The translations under genes were made by a program, and so were the position numbers. From an uncultured Clostridia bacterium (GTDB lineage Bacteria; Bacillota; Clostridia; Oscillospirales; Ruminococcaceae): a stretch of 6,482 nucleotides of DNA. The stretch is taken from contig CANRHA010000100.1 in assembly GCA_947630315.1 (NCBI GenBank), positions 1 through 6,482 on the forward strand, read 5' to 3'. Position 1 is the stretch's first letter; every line of letters starts with the position of its first letter. This document shows positions 1 through 4,720 of the stretch, one piece after another. Below the pieces are notes generated by a model. It saw only the letters and a list, made by a program, of their open reading frames with translations. It ran no database searches and was not told where the DNA came from.

Positions 1-58
1 GACAGAGGCGCGCCAACAGGGGCGGGTGGTACAGAGCGCGGATGCTCCCAACTGATGG

Positions 59-90
59 AAAGGTATTCGCGGCAAAGCCGCTCATGCTAT
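59..90 (+). repeat. A-type hairpin unit, copy 1
   Basis: It begins AAAGGTATTCG and ends TCATGCTAT, matching the ends shared by eight copies in the window. The centre forms a hairpin GCGGC-AAA-GCCGC (69-81). This copy stands alone, outside the large inverted-repeat arms. Confidence 0.75.
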
Positions 91-94
91 CCGA

Positions 95-122
95 GTAGAA
101 GACAGAGGGCAGAGGACAGAAA
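95..122 (+). repeat. Degenerate heptamer tract 1
   Basis: Four contiguous 7-bp units: GTAGAAG, ACAGAGG, GCAGAGG, ACAGAAA. The same flavour (CAGA core) recurs at 4791-4832 and, inverted, at 4943-4975. A period of seven does not keep a reading frame, which argues against coding. Function unknown. Confidence 0.7.
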
Positions 123-172
123 CGCTCTCCGATAGGCGAGCGTGACAGGGCGCGACACCGCTGTCCGGTTGT

Positions 173-203
173 AAAAAGGTATTCGCTGCGCGAATGCTAT
201 TTT
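173..203 (+). repeat. A-type hairpin unit, copy 2
   Basis: Ends AAAAAGGTATTCG and ATGCTATTTT. The centre pairs as ATTCGC-TGC-GCGAAT (181-195), a different stem from copies 1 and 3. It forms the outer end of the left inverted-repeat arm. Confidence 0.8.
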
Positions 204-266
204 AAATGAACCGGTTCATTGTGCGCCTTGGATAATAAAGCAATTCATAGTGAGTCCACACAACAT

Positions 267-313
267 AAAAAGGTATTCGTAAATTTCCTTGCGGAAATTT
301 TCTCATACTATTT
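267..313 (+). repeat. A-type hairpin unit, copy 3
   Basis: Ends AAAAGGTATTCG and TCATACTATTT. The insert is a perfect 8-bp stem, AAATTTCC (281-288), loop TTGC, GGAAATTT (293-300). Its mirror copy at 2338-2383 keeps the same stem. Confidence 0.8.
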
Positions 314-332
314 GAATCACCCTACCCCCCTT

Positions 333-356
333 CCCCCTCCCCTCGAGGGGAGGGGG
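333..356. repeat. B-type C/G palindrome, copy 1
   Basis: A perfect 24-bp palindrome centred on TCGA between 344 and 345, half-site CCCCCTCCCCTC. There is no T-run on either side, so it is not a canonical terminator. It lies at the inner end of the left arm. Confidence 0.85.
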
Positions 357-443
357 CTTTGCTATGCCCAAATTTTCTGTGCAAGCTGGACGGGGCGGGG
401 TGATCCGGGTGCGGCTCAGCAGAAAGGTTGCCTGAGAGCGGCG

Positions 444-465
444 CCCCTCCCCTTGAGGGGAGGGG
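444..465. repeat. B-type C/G palindrome, copy 2
   Basis: A 22-bp near-palindrome, the same half-site as copy 1 with only the central pair mismatched (TTGA instead of TCGA). It is followed by TAGGGGGTGGGGTGA, the junction sequence also seen after copies 3 and 4 (with C for the first T). Confidence 0.85.
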
Positions 466-476
466 TAGGGGGTGGG

Positions 477-570
477 GTGAGCGGATAGTAGTTAGAGATT
501 AGTTGTTAGTAGTTAGTTGATGTGGGTGCTGAGGGTGAGCGATAATTCGAGGGTGAGCGAATACCTTTTA
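477..570 (-). repeat. Long A-type unit with embedded heptamer tract, copy 4
   Basis: The minus-strand A unit ends GCGAATACCTTTT (558-570) and starts GTGAGCGGATAG. Its insert contains five 7-bp units (484-518: GATAGTA, GTTAGAG, ATTAGTT, GTTAGTA, GTTAGTT), then GCTGAGGGTGAGC. About 90 bp match 2158-2247 in the same orientation with few differences. So the heptamer tract sits inside an A unit in the place where other copies hold a short hairpin. Confidence 0.8.
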
Positions 571-660
571 CCCCGGGCGCGGCGGACAAAAAGCCGCCCG
601 GTTACTGCAAATACTGTCGGTCCGCCGCGCCCCTGCTCCCCGGGCGCGTGGCACCCAATT
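571..660 (+). repeat. E-like GC-rich segment with inverted repeat
   Basis: Directly follows an A unit, as the two E copies do. It contains a 13-bp perfect inverted repeat, GGGCGCGGCGGAC (575-587) against 620-632, with a 32-nt loop. It ends GTGGCACCCAATT, similar to the GCACCCAACG end of the E copies. The middle differs from them, so this is a diverged or rearranged relative. Confidence 0.5.
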
Positions 661-727
661 ACATGCCCGCACCACTCGCACGCTCCTATGTCAGTTACAC
701 TTTGTATTGCTCGCCCCGAGCAGAGCG

Positions 728-763
728 TTCTATCTTCTAATCATCTAACTTCTATCTTCTAAA
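728..763 (-). repeat. Degenerate heptamer tract 2
   Basis: TCTA cores begin at 729, 736, 744, 751 and 758, spacings 7-8-7-7. On the minus strand the units read TTAGAAG, ATAGAAG, TTAGATG, ATTAGAAG, ATAGAA. The tract at 1024-1062 has the same 7-8-7-7 spacing with different filler bases. Confidence 0.75.
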
Positions 764-790
764 AGCGGAGGGGTTAGGGGTGGGGCAATT

Positions 791-820
791 AAAATAGTAT
801 GAGCGCAGCGAATACCTTTT
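791..820 (-). repeat. A-type unit, copy 5
   Basis: Plus-strand sequence AAAATAGTATGAG, a short insert CGCA, then GCGAATACCTTTT. It is preceded by a degenerate B-like junction (GAGGGGTTAGGGGTGGGG, 768-785) and followed by an E segment. It is therefore a compact B-A-E composite. Confidence 0.85.
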
Positions 821-825
821 ACCCC

Positions 826-862
826 GGGTGCGTAACACTCCCCTACAAGTTCGCACCCAACG
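826..862 (+). repeat. E segment, copy 1
   Basis: Reads GGGTGCG, then AACACTCCCCTACAAGT, then CGCACCCAACG. The outer GGGTGCG (826-832) pairs with CGCACCC (852-858). The CACTCCC..C.AAGT..GCACCCAACG layout recurs at 2249-2292, again directly after an A unit. Confidence 0.65.
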
Positions 863-921
863 CCCTCGCCTATTCCTGTTCACGTCGCTTTTTTTGACAA
901 GCCCTCGGTCGGGCGCGGCAC

Positions 922-1023
922 AACGGCGTAGCCGTTGAGCAGCGAGGTGATTATTTCTCCGCGAGACAACCGAGGCAATACTTTTCGCCGAGGGCAGTCG
1001 AACGGCAAGAAATAACGCCTCGC
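922..1023 (+). repeat. D element, left copy
   Basis: It starts with a hairpin AACGGC-GTA-GCCGTT (922-936). A segment with inverted ends follows: GCGAGGTGATTATTTCT (942-958) against AGAAATAACGCCTCGC (1008-1023). The copy at 1907-2008 is in opposite orientation; both ends and the hairpin are nearly identical while the middle has diverged. Size and palindromic ends suit a MITE-like element. No target duplication is clear by eye. Confidence 0.75.
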
Positions 1024-1062
1024 TTTCTATATTCTAACCCTCTATCCTCTAATATCTATCTA
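1024..1062 (-). repeat. Degenerate heptamer tract 3
   Basis: TCTA cores begin at 1026, 1033, 1041, 1048 and 1055 (spacings 7-8-7-7), with one more at 1059. It abuts the D element and ends eight bases before the dtd -35 box. Confidence 0.7.
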
Positions 1063-1069
1063 ACCGCCC

Positions 1070-1098
1070 TTGCTTTATTTCCCCCAACGGTGTATAAT
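1070..1098 (+). promoter_or_regulatory. Sigma-A-type promoter for dtd-arsC
   Basis: TTGCTT (1070-1075) and a perfect TATAAT (1093-1098) are 17 bp apart. Transcription would start near 1105, giving a leader of only about 15 nt that is almost entirely the ribosome site AAGGAGG (1106-1112). The promoter lies just inside the repeats, so the operon carries its own promoter in the bracketed segment. Confidence 0.75.
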
Positions 1099-1119
1099 AT
1101 CCAAAAAGGAGGCGCGCAG

Positions 1120-1569
1120 ATGAAAGCGGTTATTCAGCGGGTTCTGAATGCAAAGGTGACGGTCGAGGGAAAAACCGTCGGCGAGATCGGCAGGGGATTT
1201 TTGATCCTTTTAGGCGTGGGCAGGGGAGATTGCGCCGAAACCTGCCGCAAGTTTGCATCAAAAATAGCAAAACTCAGGATATTCTCGGACGAAAACGGCA
1301 AGACAAATCTTTCGCTCGGCGACGTCGGCGGGAGGATCCTTGCGGTTTCTCAGTTTACTCTTTTTGCGGATTGCTCTCACGGCAACCGGCCGAGCTTCTT
1401 TGACGCCGCTCCGCCCGAGGAGGCAAACATGATGTACGAAAAATTCTGCGCCGAACTTGCCGGGCTGGGCTTTGAACCCGAACGGGGCGTATTCGGCGCA
1501 CACATGGTTATTGATATGACGGCGGACGGGCCGTTTACGGTTATTATTGATACGGAGGAAGGATCATGA
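1120..1569 (+). CDS. dtd: D-aminoacyl-tRNA deacylase (DTD)
   Basis: DTD hydrolyses D-amino acids (and glycine from mischarged tRNA-Ala) off tRNA in the cytoplasm, a proofreading step outside the synthetases. The product is 149 aa, close to the usual ~145. It opens MKAVIQRV, typical of the family. It carries the SQFTLFAD active-site motif (residues 77-84), GNRPSF (88-93), GVFGAHM (123-129) and the cross-subunit Gly-Pro motif (GPFT, 137-140). The ATG at 1120 is chosen over a GTG at 1090 because AAGGAGG sits 7 nt ahead of it and the family starts there. The Asn usual in NxGP is Ala135 (TADGPFT), which is odd because that motif is highly conserved. The stop overlaps the next gene start (ATGA), implying translational coupling. 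Identification is firm; retained activity is inferred. Confidence 0.95.
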   Translation: MKAVIQRVLNAKVTVEGKTVGEIGRGFLILLGVGRGDCAETCRKFASKIAKLRIFSDENGKTNLSLGDVGGRILAVSQFTLFADCSHGNRPSFFDAAPPEEANMMYEKFCAELAGLGFEPERGVFGAHMVIDMTADGPFTVIIDTEEGS

Positions 1570-1904
1570 ACATACAGATCTACGCGAGATCAAAATGTTT
1601 TGACTCGAAAAAGGCGGAACGCTGGTTCAAGGAGCGCAGGATAAAGTATCAGCTGATCGATCTTGATTCAAAAGGATTCAGCCCGAGAGAGCTTGACAGC
1701 GTAATATCTGCGGTTGGGCTTGACGCGCTGATAGATCCGAAATCCAAATCGCCGGACGCAGGGCTAATGGCATATCTTTCAAGCGCCGAGCAGAAGACGG
1801 AAAAGCTTTTGGACGACCCCCGGCTGATAAAAAGCCCGGTCGTCCGCAACGGCCGCCAAGCCACGGTGGGATATTGCCCGGAGGTTTGGAGGGATTGGGA
1901 ATGA
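1566..1904 (+). CDS. ArsC/Spx-family thioredoxin-fold protein
   Basis: The product is 112 aa and cytoplasmic, with the layout of the ArsC/Spx branch of the thioredoxin fold. The beta strand NIQIYARSKC is followed by Cys11 at the start of helix 1 (KCFDSKKAERWFKER) and later by the cis-Pro region LIKSPVVRNG (residues 87-96). GYCPEVWRDWE ends the protein. ArsC arsenate reductases use a Cys in this position, with Arg residues and glutaredoxin. Spx proteins carry CxxC. Here there is a single N-terminal Cys with Asp13-Ser14 after it, plus Cys104, so neither arsenate reduction nor Spx-like polymerase binding is shown. There are no ars genes nearby. A GGAGG at 1554-1558, inside the end of dtd, precedes the ATG by 7 nt. 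The start overlaps the dtd stop by four bases. Family is sure, substrate unknown. Confidence 0.88.
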   Translation: MNIQIYARSKCFDSKKAERWFKERRIKYQLIDLDSKGFSPRELDSVISAVGLDALIDPKSKSPDAGLMAYLSSAEQKTEKLLDDPRLIKSPVVRNGRQATVGYCPEVWRDWE

Positions 1905-1906
1905 AA

Positions 1907-2008
1907 CGAGGCGTTATTTCTTGCCGTTCGCCCTCGCTCGCCATAAAGGCTCGGCTCGCGGAGCTCACGGAGAAATAATCGCGTCGCTTGCTCAACGGCT
2001 ACGCCGTT
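1907..2008 (-). repeat. D element, right copy
   Basis: Inverted relative to 922-1023. It starts CGAGGCGTTATTTCT (1907-1921), two bases after the arsC stop. The other inverted end is AGAAATAATCGCGTCGC (1971-1987), then the hairpin AACGGC-TAC-GCCGTT (1994-2008). Being immediately 3' of the stop codon, it would be transcribed and could fold at the mRNA end. A terminator or stabiliser role is possible, but there is no T-run. Confidence 0.75.
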
Positions 2009-2104
2009 GAGCCGCTTGACCGGAAGTTCGTGATGAAGCAAGTCCGTCTGCGCAGGATTACACCTCCCCGCCTGGGCTACGCACGCGCCCATGGCAAAGC
2101 AGAA

Positions 2105-2130
2105 CCCCCTCCCCTCGAGGGGAGAGGGGG
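2105..2130. repeat. B-type C/G palindrome, copy 3
   Basis: The half-site CCCCCTCCCCTC is mirrored with a 2-base insertion on the right side (GAGGGGAGAGGGGG). It is followed by CAGGGGGTGGGGTGA and then the long A unit at 2150. Confidence 0.8.
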
Positions 2131-2149
2131 CAGGGGGTGGGGTGACTGT

Positions 2150-2247
2150 AATAGCATGAGCGGATAGTAGTTAGAGAATAGTTGTTAGTAGTTAGTTGAT
2201 GAGGGCGCTGAGGGTAAGCAATAATATGAGAGTAAGCGAATACCTTT
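2150..2247 (-). repeat. Long A-type unit with embedded heptamer tract, copy 6
   Basis: Plus strand starts AATAGCATGAGC and ends AAGCGAATACCTTT. The five heptamers at 2163-2197 (GATAGTA, GTTAGAG, AATAGTT, GTTAGTA, GTTAGTT) differ from those at 484-518 by one base. Then GCTGAGGGTAAGC follows, as in copy 4. It preserves a full left end that copy 4 lacks. Confidence 0.8.
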
Positions 2248-2248
2248 C

Positions 2249-2292
2249 GCACCCATTGGTTGAAGCACTCCCTCCCAAGTCAGCACCCAACG
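2249..2292 (+). repeat. E segment, copy 2
   Basis: Begins GCACCCATTGG, continues GCACTCCCTCCCAAGT and ends GCACCCAACG. Matches 826-862 in layout and orientation and, like it, follows directly after an A unit. Confidence 0.65.
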
Positions 2293-2295
2293 TTT

Positions 2296-2316
2296 CCCCT
2301 CCCCTCGAGGGGAGGG
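2296..2316. repeat. B-type C/G palindrome, copy 4
   Basis: CCCCTCCCCTC mirrored about TCGA, 21 bp with the last pair lost. It is followed by a GGCAGGGGGTGGGGTGATTC junction into the A unit. Inner end of the right arm. Confidence 0.8.
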
Positions 2317-2337
2317 AGGCAGGGGGTGGGGTGATTC

Positions 2338-2383
2338 AAATAGTATGAGAAAATTTCCGCAAGGAAATTTGCGAATACCTTTT
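2338..2383 (-). repeat. A-type hairpin unit, copy 7
   Basis: Plus strand AAATAGTATGAG, then the hairpin AAATTTCC (2351-2358), loop GCAA, GGAAATTT (2363-2370), then GCGAATACCTTTT. Mirror of copy 3 with the same stem. Confidence 0.8.
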
Positions 2384-2448
2384 ATGATGATGTGGACTCA
2401 CTTTGTTTTGCTTTATGATCCAAGGCGTACAATGGTGCTGGTTCATTT

Positions 2449-2478
2449 AAAATAGCATGAACGAAGCGAATACCTTTT
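2449..2478 (-). repeat. A-type unit, copy 8
   Basis: Plus strand AAAATAGCATGA, short insert ACGAA, then GCGAATACCTTTT. Outer end of the right arm and mirror of copy 2. The small internal hairpin is weak here. Confidence 0.8.
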
Positions 2479-2604
2479 CATCAAGGACCGGTGCACCCGA
2501 GAATTATATTTAATGCAGTAAGGTATAACAACTTTCAAATATCATTCTCTTGCGAATCCCTTTTTACAGCGCTTCCGTACCGGCCTATCTTACCTTTCCA
2601 TGCA

Positions 2605-2628
2605 TGGCGCGCCATTTGCCCTGCAAAT
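2605..2628. other. Short palindrome plus hairpin downstream of the methyltransferase
   Basis: TGGCGCGCCA (2605-2614) is a perfect palindrome that abuts ATTTGC-CCT-GCAAAT (2614-2628). It lies 12 bp beyond the minus-strand stop. It could be a transcript-end structure, but there is no T-run on the minus strand after it. Confidence 0.3.
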
Positions 2629-2639
2629 ACCCATACCCC

Positions 2640-3422
2640 TCAAACCTTCCGCACAATATCCAAAGTATGATGTGATGCTCCGATCAAATCGTTCCGTTCG
2701 CAAATTGCAAAATGATAGTCCACCCACTTTGCAAAAGTCTCATCGTCCATGGCGTCGATATATTCCCGCATATAGTTTGTGGCGCCGTCAGTGGCTACCA
2801 ATTTGATCCGCTTCACGGGAACCTCTGCGTCAAGCGCGGCGATATCCTCCGTGCGCACCAGTTCAAACAGATCCTTAGGCTCGCTCACACAGTGCCAATC
2901 CGGCGTGAGCATATTCAGCTCCATCACCTCATGCAGCTTGTTCAGCCCAAAGACATACTGTATGACCGTCGGCTCGTTCATGCAGTAGGCGGCTAAGATA
3001 TACCCGCCGGGCCTTGTCACCCGAACCGCTTCGGCAAGGGCTTTGAGTTTATCCTCCCTCGTGTAAAGGTGATACATCGGCCCCAGAAGCATCGTCAGAT
3101 CATAAGCGCCGTCAGGCAGAGCCGACAGGTCCAACGCGTTGCCCTGTATGGCCGTGATCGGCTCCGAACCGTCCAATTTGGCTTTGAGCAATTCAAGATT
3201 GTGCGCTACAAGCTCCACGGCCGTCACCCGATGACCCTGCTTTGCCAGCGTCACGCTGTACCGCCCGGTTCCGGCGCCCACCTCTAAAATTTTCGGTTCG
3301 GATATTCCCGCAAGACACTCGCGGATATATTTCATCGTAGTGAGGTATTCGACCTGCCCGTGTCGGGAAAGCAGCCGCCCTTCCTCATCATAACTGTTGT
3401 AATAATCTTCGATGTAACTCAT
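2640..3422 (-). CDS. Class I SAM-dependent methyltransferase
   Basis: The product is 260 aa, soluble, with no signal peptide or membrane segment. The Rossmann-type methyltransferase motifs are in order: ILEVGAGTG (residues 45-53, SAM-binding loop), the acidic end of strand 2 at Glu70 (VTAVEL), GNALDL (94-99), YDLTMLLGPMYHL (107-119) and the RPGGYI turn (137-142). The C-terminal ~110 residues replace the usual short end and probably shape the acceptor pocket. Its HGQVEYLTTMKYI start resembles a group common in Firmicutes whose substrate is not established. The ATG at 3422 has GGAG (3428-3431 on the plus strand) 5 nt ahead of it. It lies 71 bp downstream of the hydrolase gene on the same strand with no clear promoter or terminator between, so cotranscription is likely. 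Fold certain, substrate unknown. Confidence 0.9.
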   Translation of the reverse strand: MSYIEDYYNSYDEEGRLLSRHGQVEYLTTMKYIRECLAGISEPKILEVGAGTGRYSVTLAKQGHRVTAVELVAHNLELLKAKLDGSEPITAIQGNALDLSALPDGAYDLTMLLGPMYHLYTREDKLKALAEAVRVTRPGGYILAAYCMNEPTVIQYVFGLNKLHEVMELNMLTPDWHCVSEPKDLFELVRTEDIAALDAEVPVKRIKLVATDGATNYMREYIDAMDDETFAKWVDYHFAICERNDLIGASHHTLDIVRKV

Positions 3423-3493
3423 GTTTTCTCCGCGCCTTATCTTCCCGCTGTGCCTCTATTCTCTGAGCATCTGTTTCCGATATCCATTCGACC

Positions 3494-4666
3494 CTATCGC
3501 GTTTCTTCTTTTATGTACTTCATCATCGCCGAAACGGCGGCGGCGCCCATCGCGTGATGGCCGGCGGCGCTTGGGTGAAGTCCGTCGCCCGAGTCGTATT
3601 CCGCTTTTAAGACCGTTTCGTCCTCAGGGTCGCGGGCCGCGGACGCAAAATCAATAAAACCGTTGTAGCCGCTGTCCGGGGCCATCATCCATTCGTTTAT
3701 TCTTTTTCTGATCCCCTCGTGGAGCGCCGAGGCCCAGTGCTCATTATTTCCGAACGGCGTGACCGTTCCGGCGTAGACCTTTATGCCCTTTTCGCGGCAG
3801 GCGTCGACCATGGCAGAGTAAGTTTTTATCATGTAGTCCGATATGTCGTTTTCCGCGCCGGGAATGTCGTTTGTTCCTATTAAGATTATAGCGCGCGTGA
3901 CGCCGGGGATCTCAAGAACATCGCGCGAAAAGCGTTCCATAGCCTTTACGCCCCAGCCGCCGTATATTGCGTTGCCGGCTATGGCGCTGTTCACCACGGC
4001 TATGTTTTTTGTTTCTGTTGATTTTTGCATCGCGCCGCCCAAAATATCCGGCCATGCGTCGAAGCCGTTGAACGTTGAGACCGCGCCGTCGGTTATTGAA
4101 TCGCCGAAGCAGACTATTGCCTCCGCACCCTTATCGGCAAGAACATCTGCGCGACAGAGTGAAAAGTAGCTCCACATATTCTCATCGGGGGTAAAATGCG
4201 CCGCGTCATTCCGGGAAAGCCAGCTTGAACAGTCGGCCTCGCGGTGGCATGACGGAAAAGCGGGCGTTCTGCCAAAGCTGACCGTTACCGCCACAAATCC
4301 GAGCGCGGGCAGGGTGAAATCTACCGCGTCTGATGTGACCCTTTTTCCCGCGGGGATATCAACGCCGTCGGCCCCGCCAAAGGTTAAGGGCCTTGCGCTC
4401 CCGGGGATTATTTCGCAGCTTCCGGGATCCTTTAAAAGCGCAACCTCGGCATATTTTATTTCAAGTGCGCATTCCGGCGGGTCGAGGGTCTCGGAATATT
4501 CGTTTGAAAAGGTCAGCCTTATGCGGCTGCCGGCTATCGAGGTCCTGAACTGCATACGGCAGGTGCTGCCGCTTATTCCGAAAGATTTCGGCAGGGTATC
4601 CTTATCGGAATTAAGCTGAGCGGCCGCCCATGCGCAGACCCAGCTTCGGTTAAGATCATCAGACAT
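3494..4666 (-). CDS. SGNH/GDSL-family hydrolase (esterase or acetylhydrolase type)
   Basis: The product is 390 aa. The SGNH catalytic domain spans about residues 180-390: FGDSITDG with nucleophile Ser190 (block I), NSAIAGNAI with oxyanion Gly231 (block II), IGTNDI with Asn266 (block III) and SGDGLHPSAAGH with Asp361 and His364 (block V). About 170 residues precede it, rich in beta-type sequence (RIRLTFSNEYS, FVAVTVSF), probably a non-catalytic beta-sandwich seen in some two-domain SGNH esterases. There is no signal peptide or lipobox, so it should act in the cytoplasm, unlike secreted polysaccharide deacetylases. The ATG at 4666 has GGAGGT (4672-4677) 5 nt ahead. It leads a probable operon with the methyltransferase and is divergent from the CdaR-type regulator. 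Substrate not deducible; an ester of an imported carbohydrate is a guess. Confidence 0.92.
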   Translation of the reverse strand: MSDDLNRSWVCAWAAAQLNSDKDTLPKSFGISGSTCRMQFRTSIAGSRIRLTFSNEYSETLDPPECALEIKYAEVALLKDPGSCEIIPGSARPLTFGGADGVDIPAGKRVTSDAVDFTLPALGFVAVTVSFGRTPAFPSCHREADCSSWLSRNDAAHFTPDENMWSYFSLCRADVLADKGAEAIVCFGDSITDGAVSTFNGFDAWPDILGGAMQKSTETKNIAVVNSAIAGNAIYGGWGVKAMERFSRDVLEIPGVTRAIILIGTNDIPGAENDISDYMIKTYSAMVDACREKGIKVYAGTVTPFGNNEHWASALHEGIRKRINEWMMAPDSGYNGFIDFASAARDPEDETVLKAEYDSGDGLHPSAAGHHAMGAAAVSAMMKYIKEETR

Positions 4667-4693
4667 AAATTACCTCCGAAAGATAATCGCAAA

Positions 4694-4707
4694 GTGCCGT
4701 CGGGCAC
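4694..4707 (-). other. Leader hairpin of the hydrolase transcript
   Basis: GTGCC (4694-4698), four-base loop, GGCAC (4703-4707). It falls between the predicted start (about 4714) and the ribosome site at 4672-4677. It is short and could be incidental. Confidence 0.35.
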
Positions 4708-4720
4708 CGCCTATGCCGAT

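Larger units (their letters stand above)
174..356 (+). repeat. Left arm of 183-bp inverted repeat around dtd-arsC
   Basis: This arm reads A unit (173-203), a 63-bp conserved spacer (204-266), A unit (267-313), then a C/G palindrome (333-356). The reverse complement of 2296-2478 has the same parts in the same order at the same total length. The spacer matches closely, including a GCGCCTTGGAT / TACGCCTTGGAT stretch and a shared GTGAGTCCACA. By eye identity is about 85-90% over 174-320 and lower in the C-rich end. The spacer has no coding character. The arm could be a copy of a larger non-autonomous repeat rather than the end of one transposon. Confidence 0.85.
1..1069. other. Gene-free repeat mosaic upstream of dtd
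   Basis: No reading frame here has a ribosome site together with protein-like composition. The longest open frames (219-488 and 517-762) are translations of repeat DNA. The stretch holds A-type units, C/G palindromes, GCACCC-rich segments, one D element and heptamer tracts, each listed separately. Parts with no recognised repeat are 1-58, 123-172, 357-443 and 863-920. Confidence 0.8.
2296..2478 (-). repeat. Right arm of 183-bp inverted repeat around dtd-arsC
   Basis: Reverse complement of the left arm 174-356, with palindrome, A unit, conserved spacer (2384-2448) and A unit in mirrored order and equal total length. The flanks just outside the two arms (160-172 and 2479-2492) show no convincing target duplication by eye. 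Confidence 0.85.
1905..2639. other. Gene-free repeat mosaic downstream of arsC
   Basis: It contains the right D element, two C/G palindromes, three A units, an E segment and the right inverted-repeat arm, listed separately. Bases 2011-2104 and 2483-2604 show no recognised repeat. No intrinsic terminator with a T-run is seen for arsC or, on the other strand, for the methyltransferase. Open frames across this stretch on the minus strand (e.g. 1649-2092, 2058-2252) lack ribosome sites and read through repeats or antisense to arsC. Confidence 0.75.

Noticed and set aside
95..122. Possible CRISPR array in the periodic tracts
   Set aside because: Units are 7 bp and degenerate, with no spacers of 30-40 bp and no cas genes.
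219..488. Open frame of 89 codons rich in Pro and Gly
   Set aside because: It reads straight through an A unit and two C/G palindromes, has no ribosome site, and its composition is that of the repeats.
517..762. Open frame of 81 codons
   Set aside because: No ribosome site; spans an A unit, an E-like segment and a heptamer tract.
1566..1904. Arsenic resistance operon
   Set aside because: No arsR, arsB/acr3 or arsA-like gene in the window, and the neighbour is dtd; the fold alone does not show arsenate reduction.
1649..2092. Minus-strand open frame of 147 codons
   Set aside because: Antisense to the ArsC-like gene and running through a D element; no family features or ribosome site.
174..2478. 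Phase-variable invertible switch
   Set aside because: No recombinase gene present, and the dtd promoter lies inside the segment, so inversion would not switch it; kept only as a possibility to test.
7..2613. GGCGCGCC at 7-14 and 2606-2613 as paired element ends
   Set aside because: Only eight bases in a GC-rich context, and surrounding sequence does not match.
3843..4169. Plus-strand open frame of 108 codons
   Set aside because: Antisense within the SGNH hydrolase, which has intact catalytic motifs and a good ribosome site.
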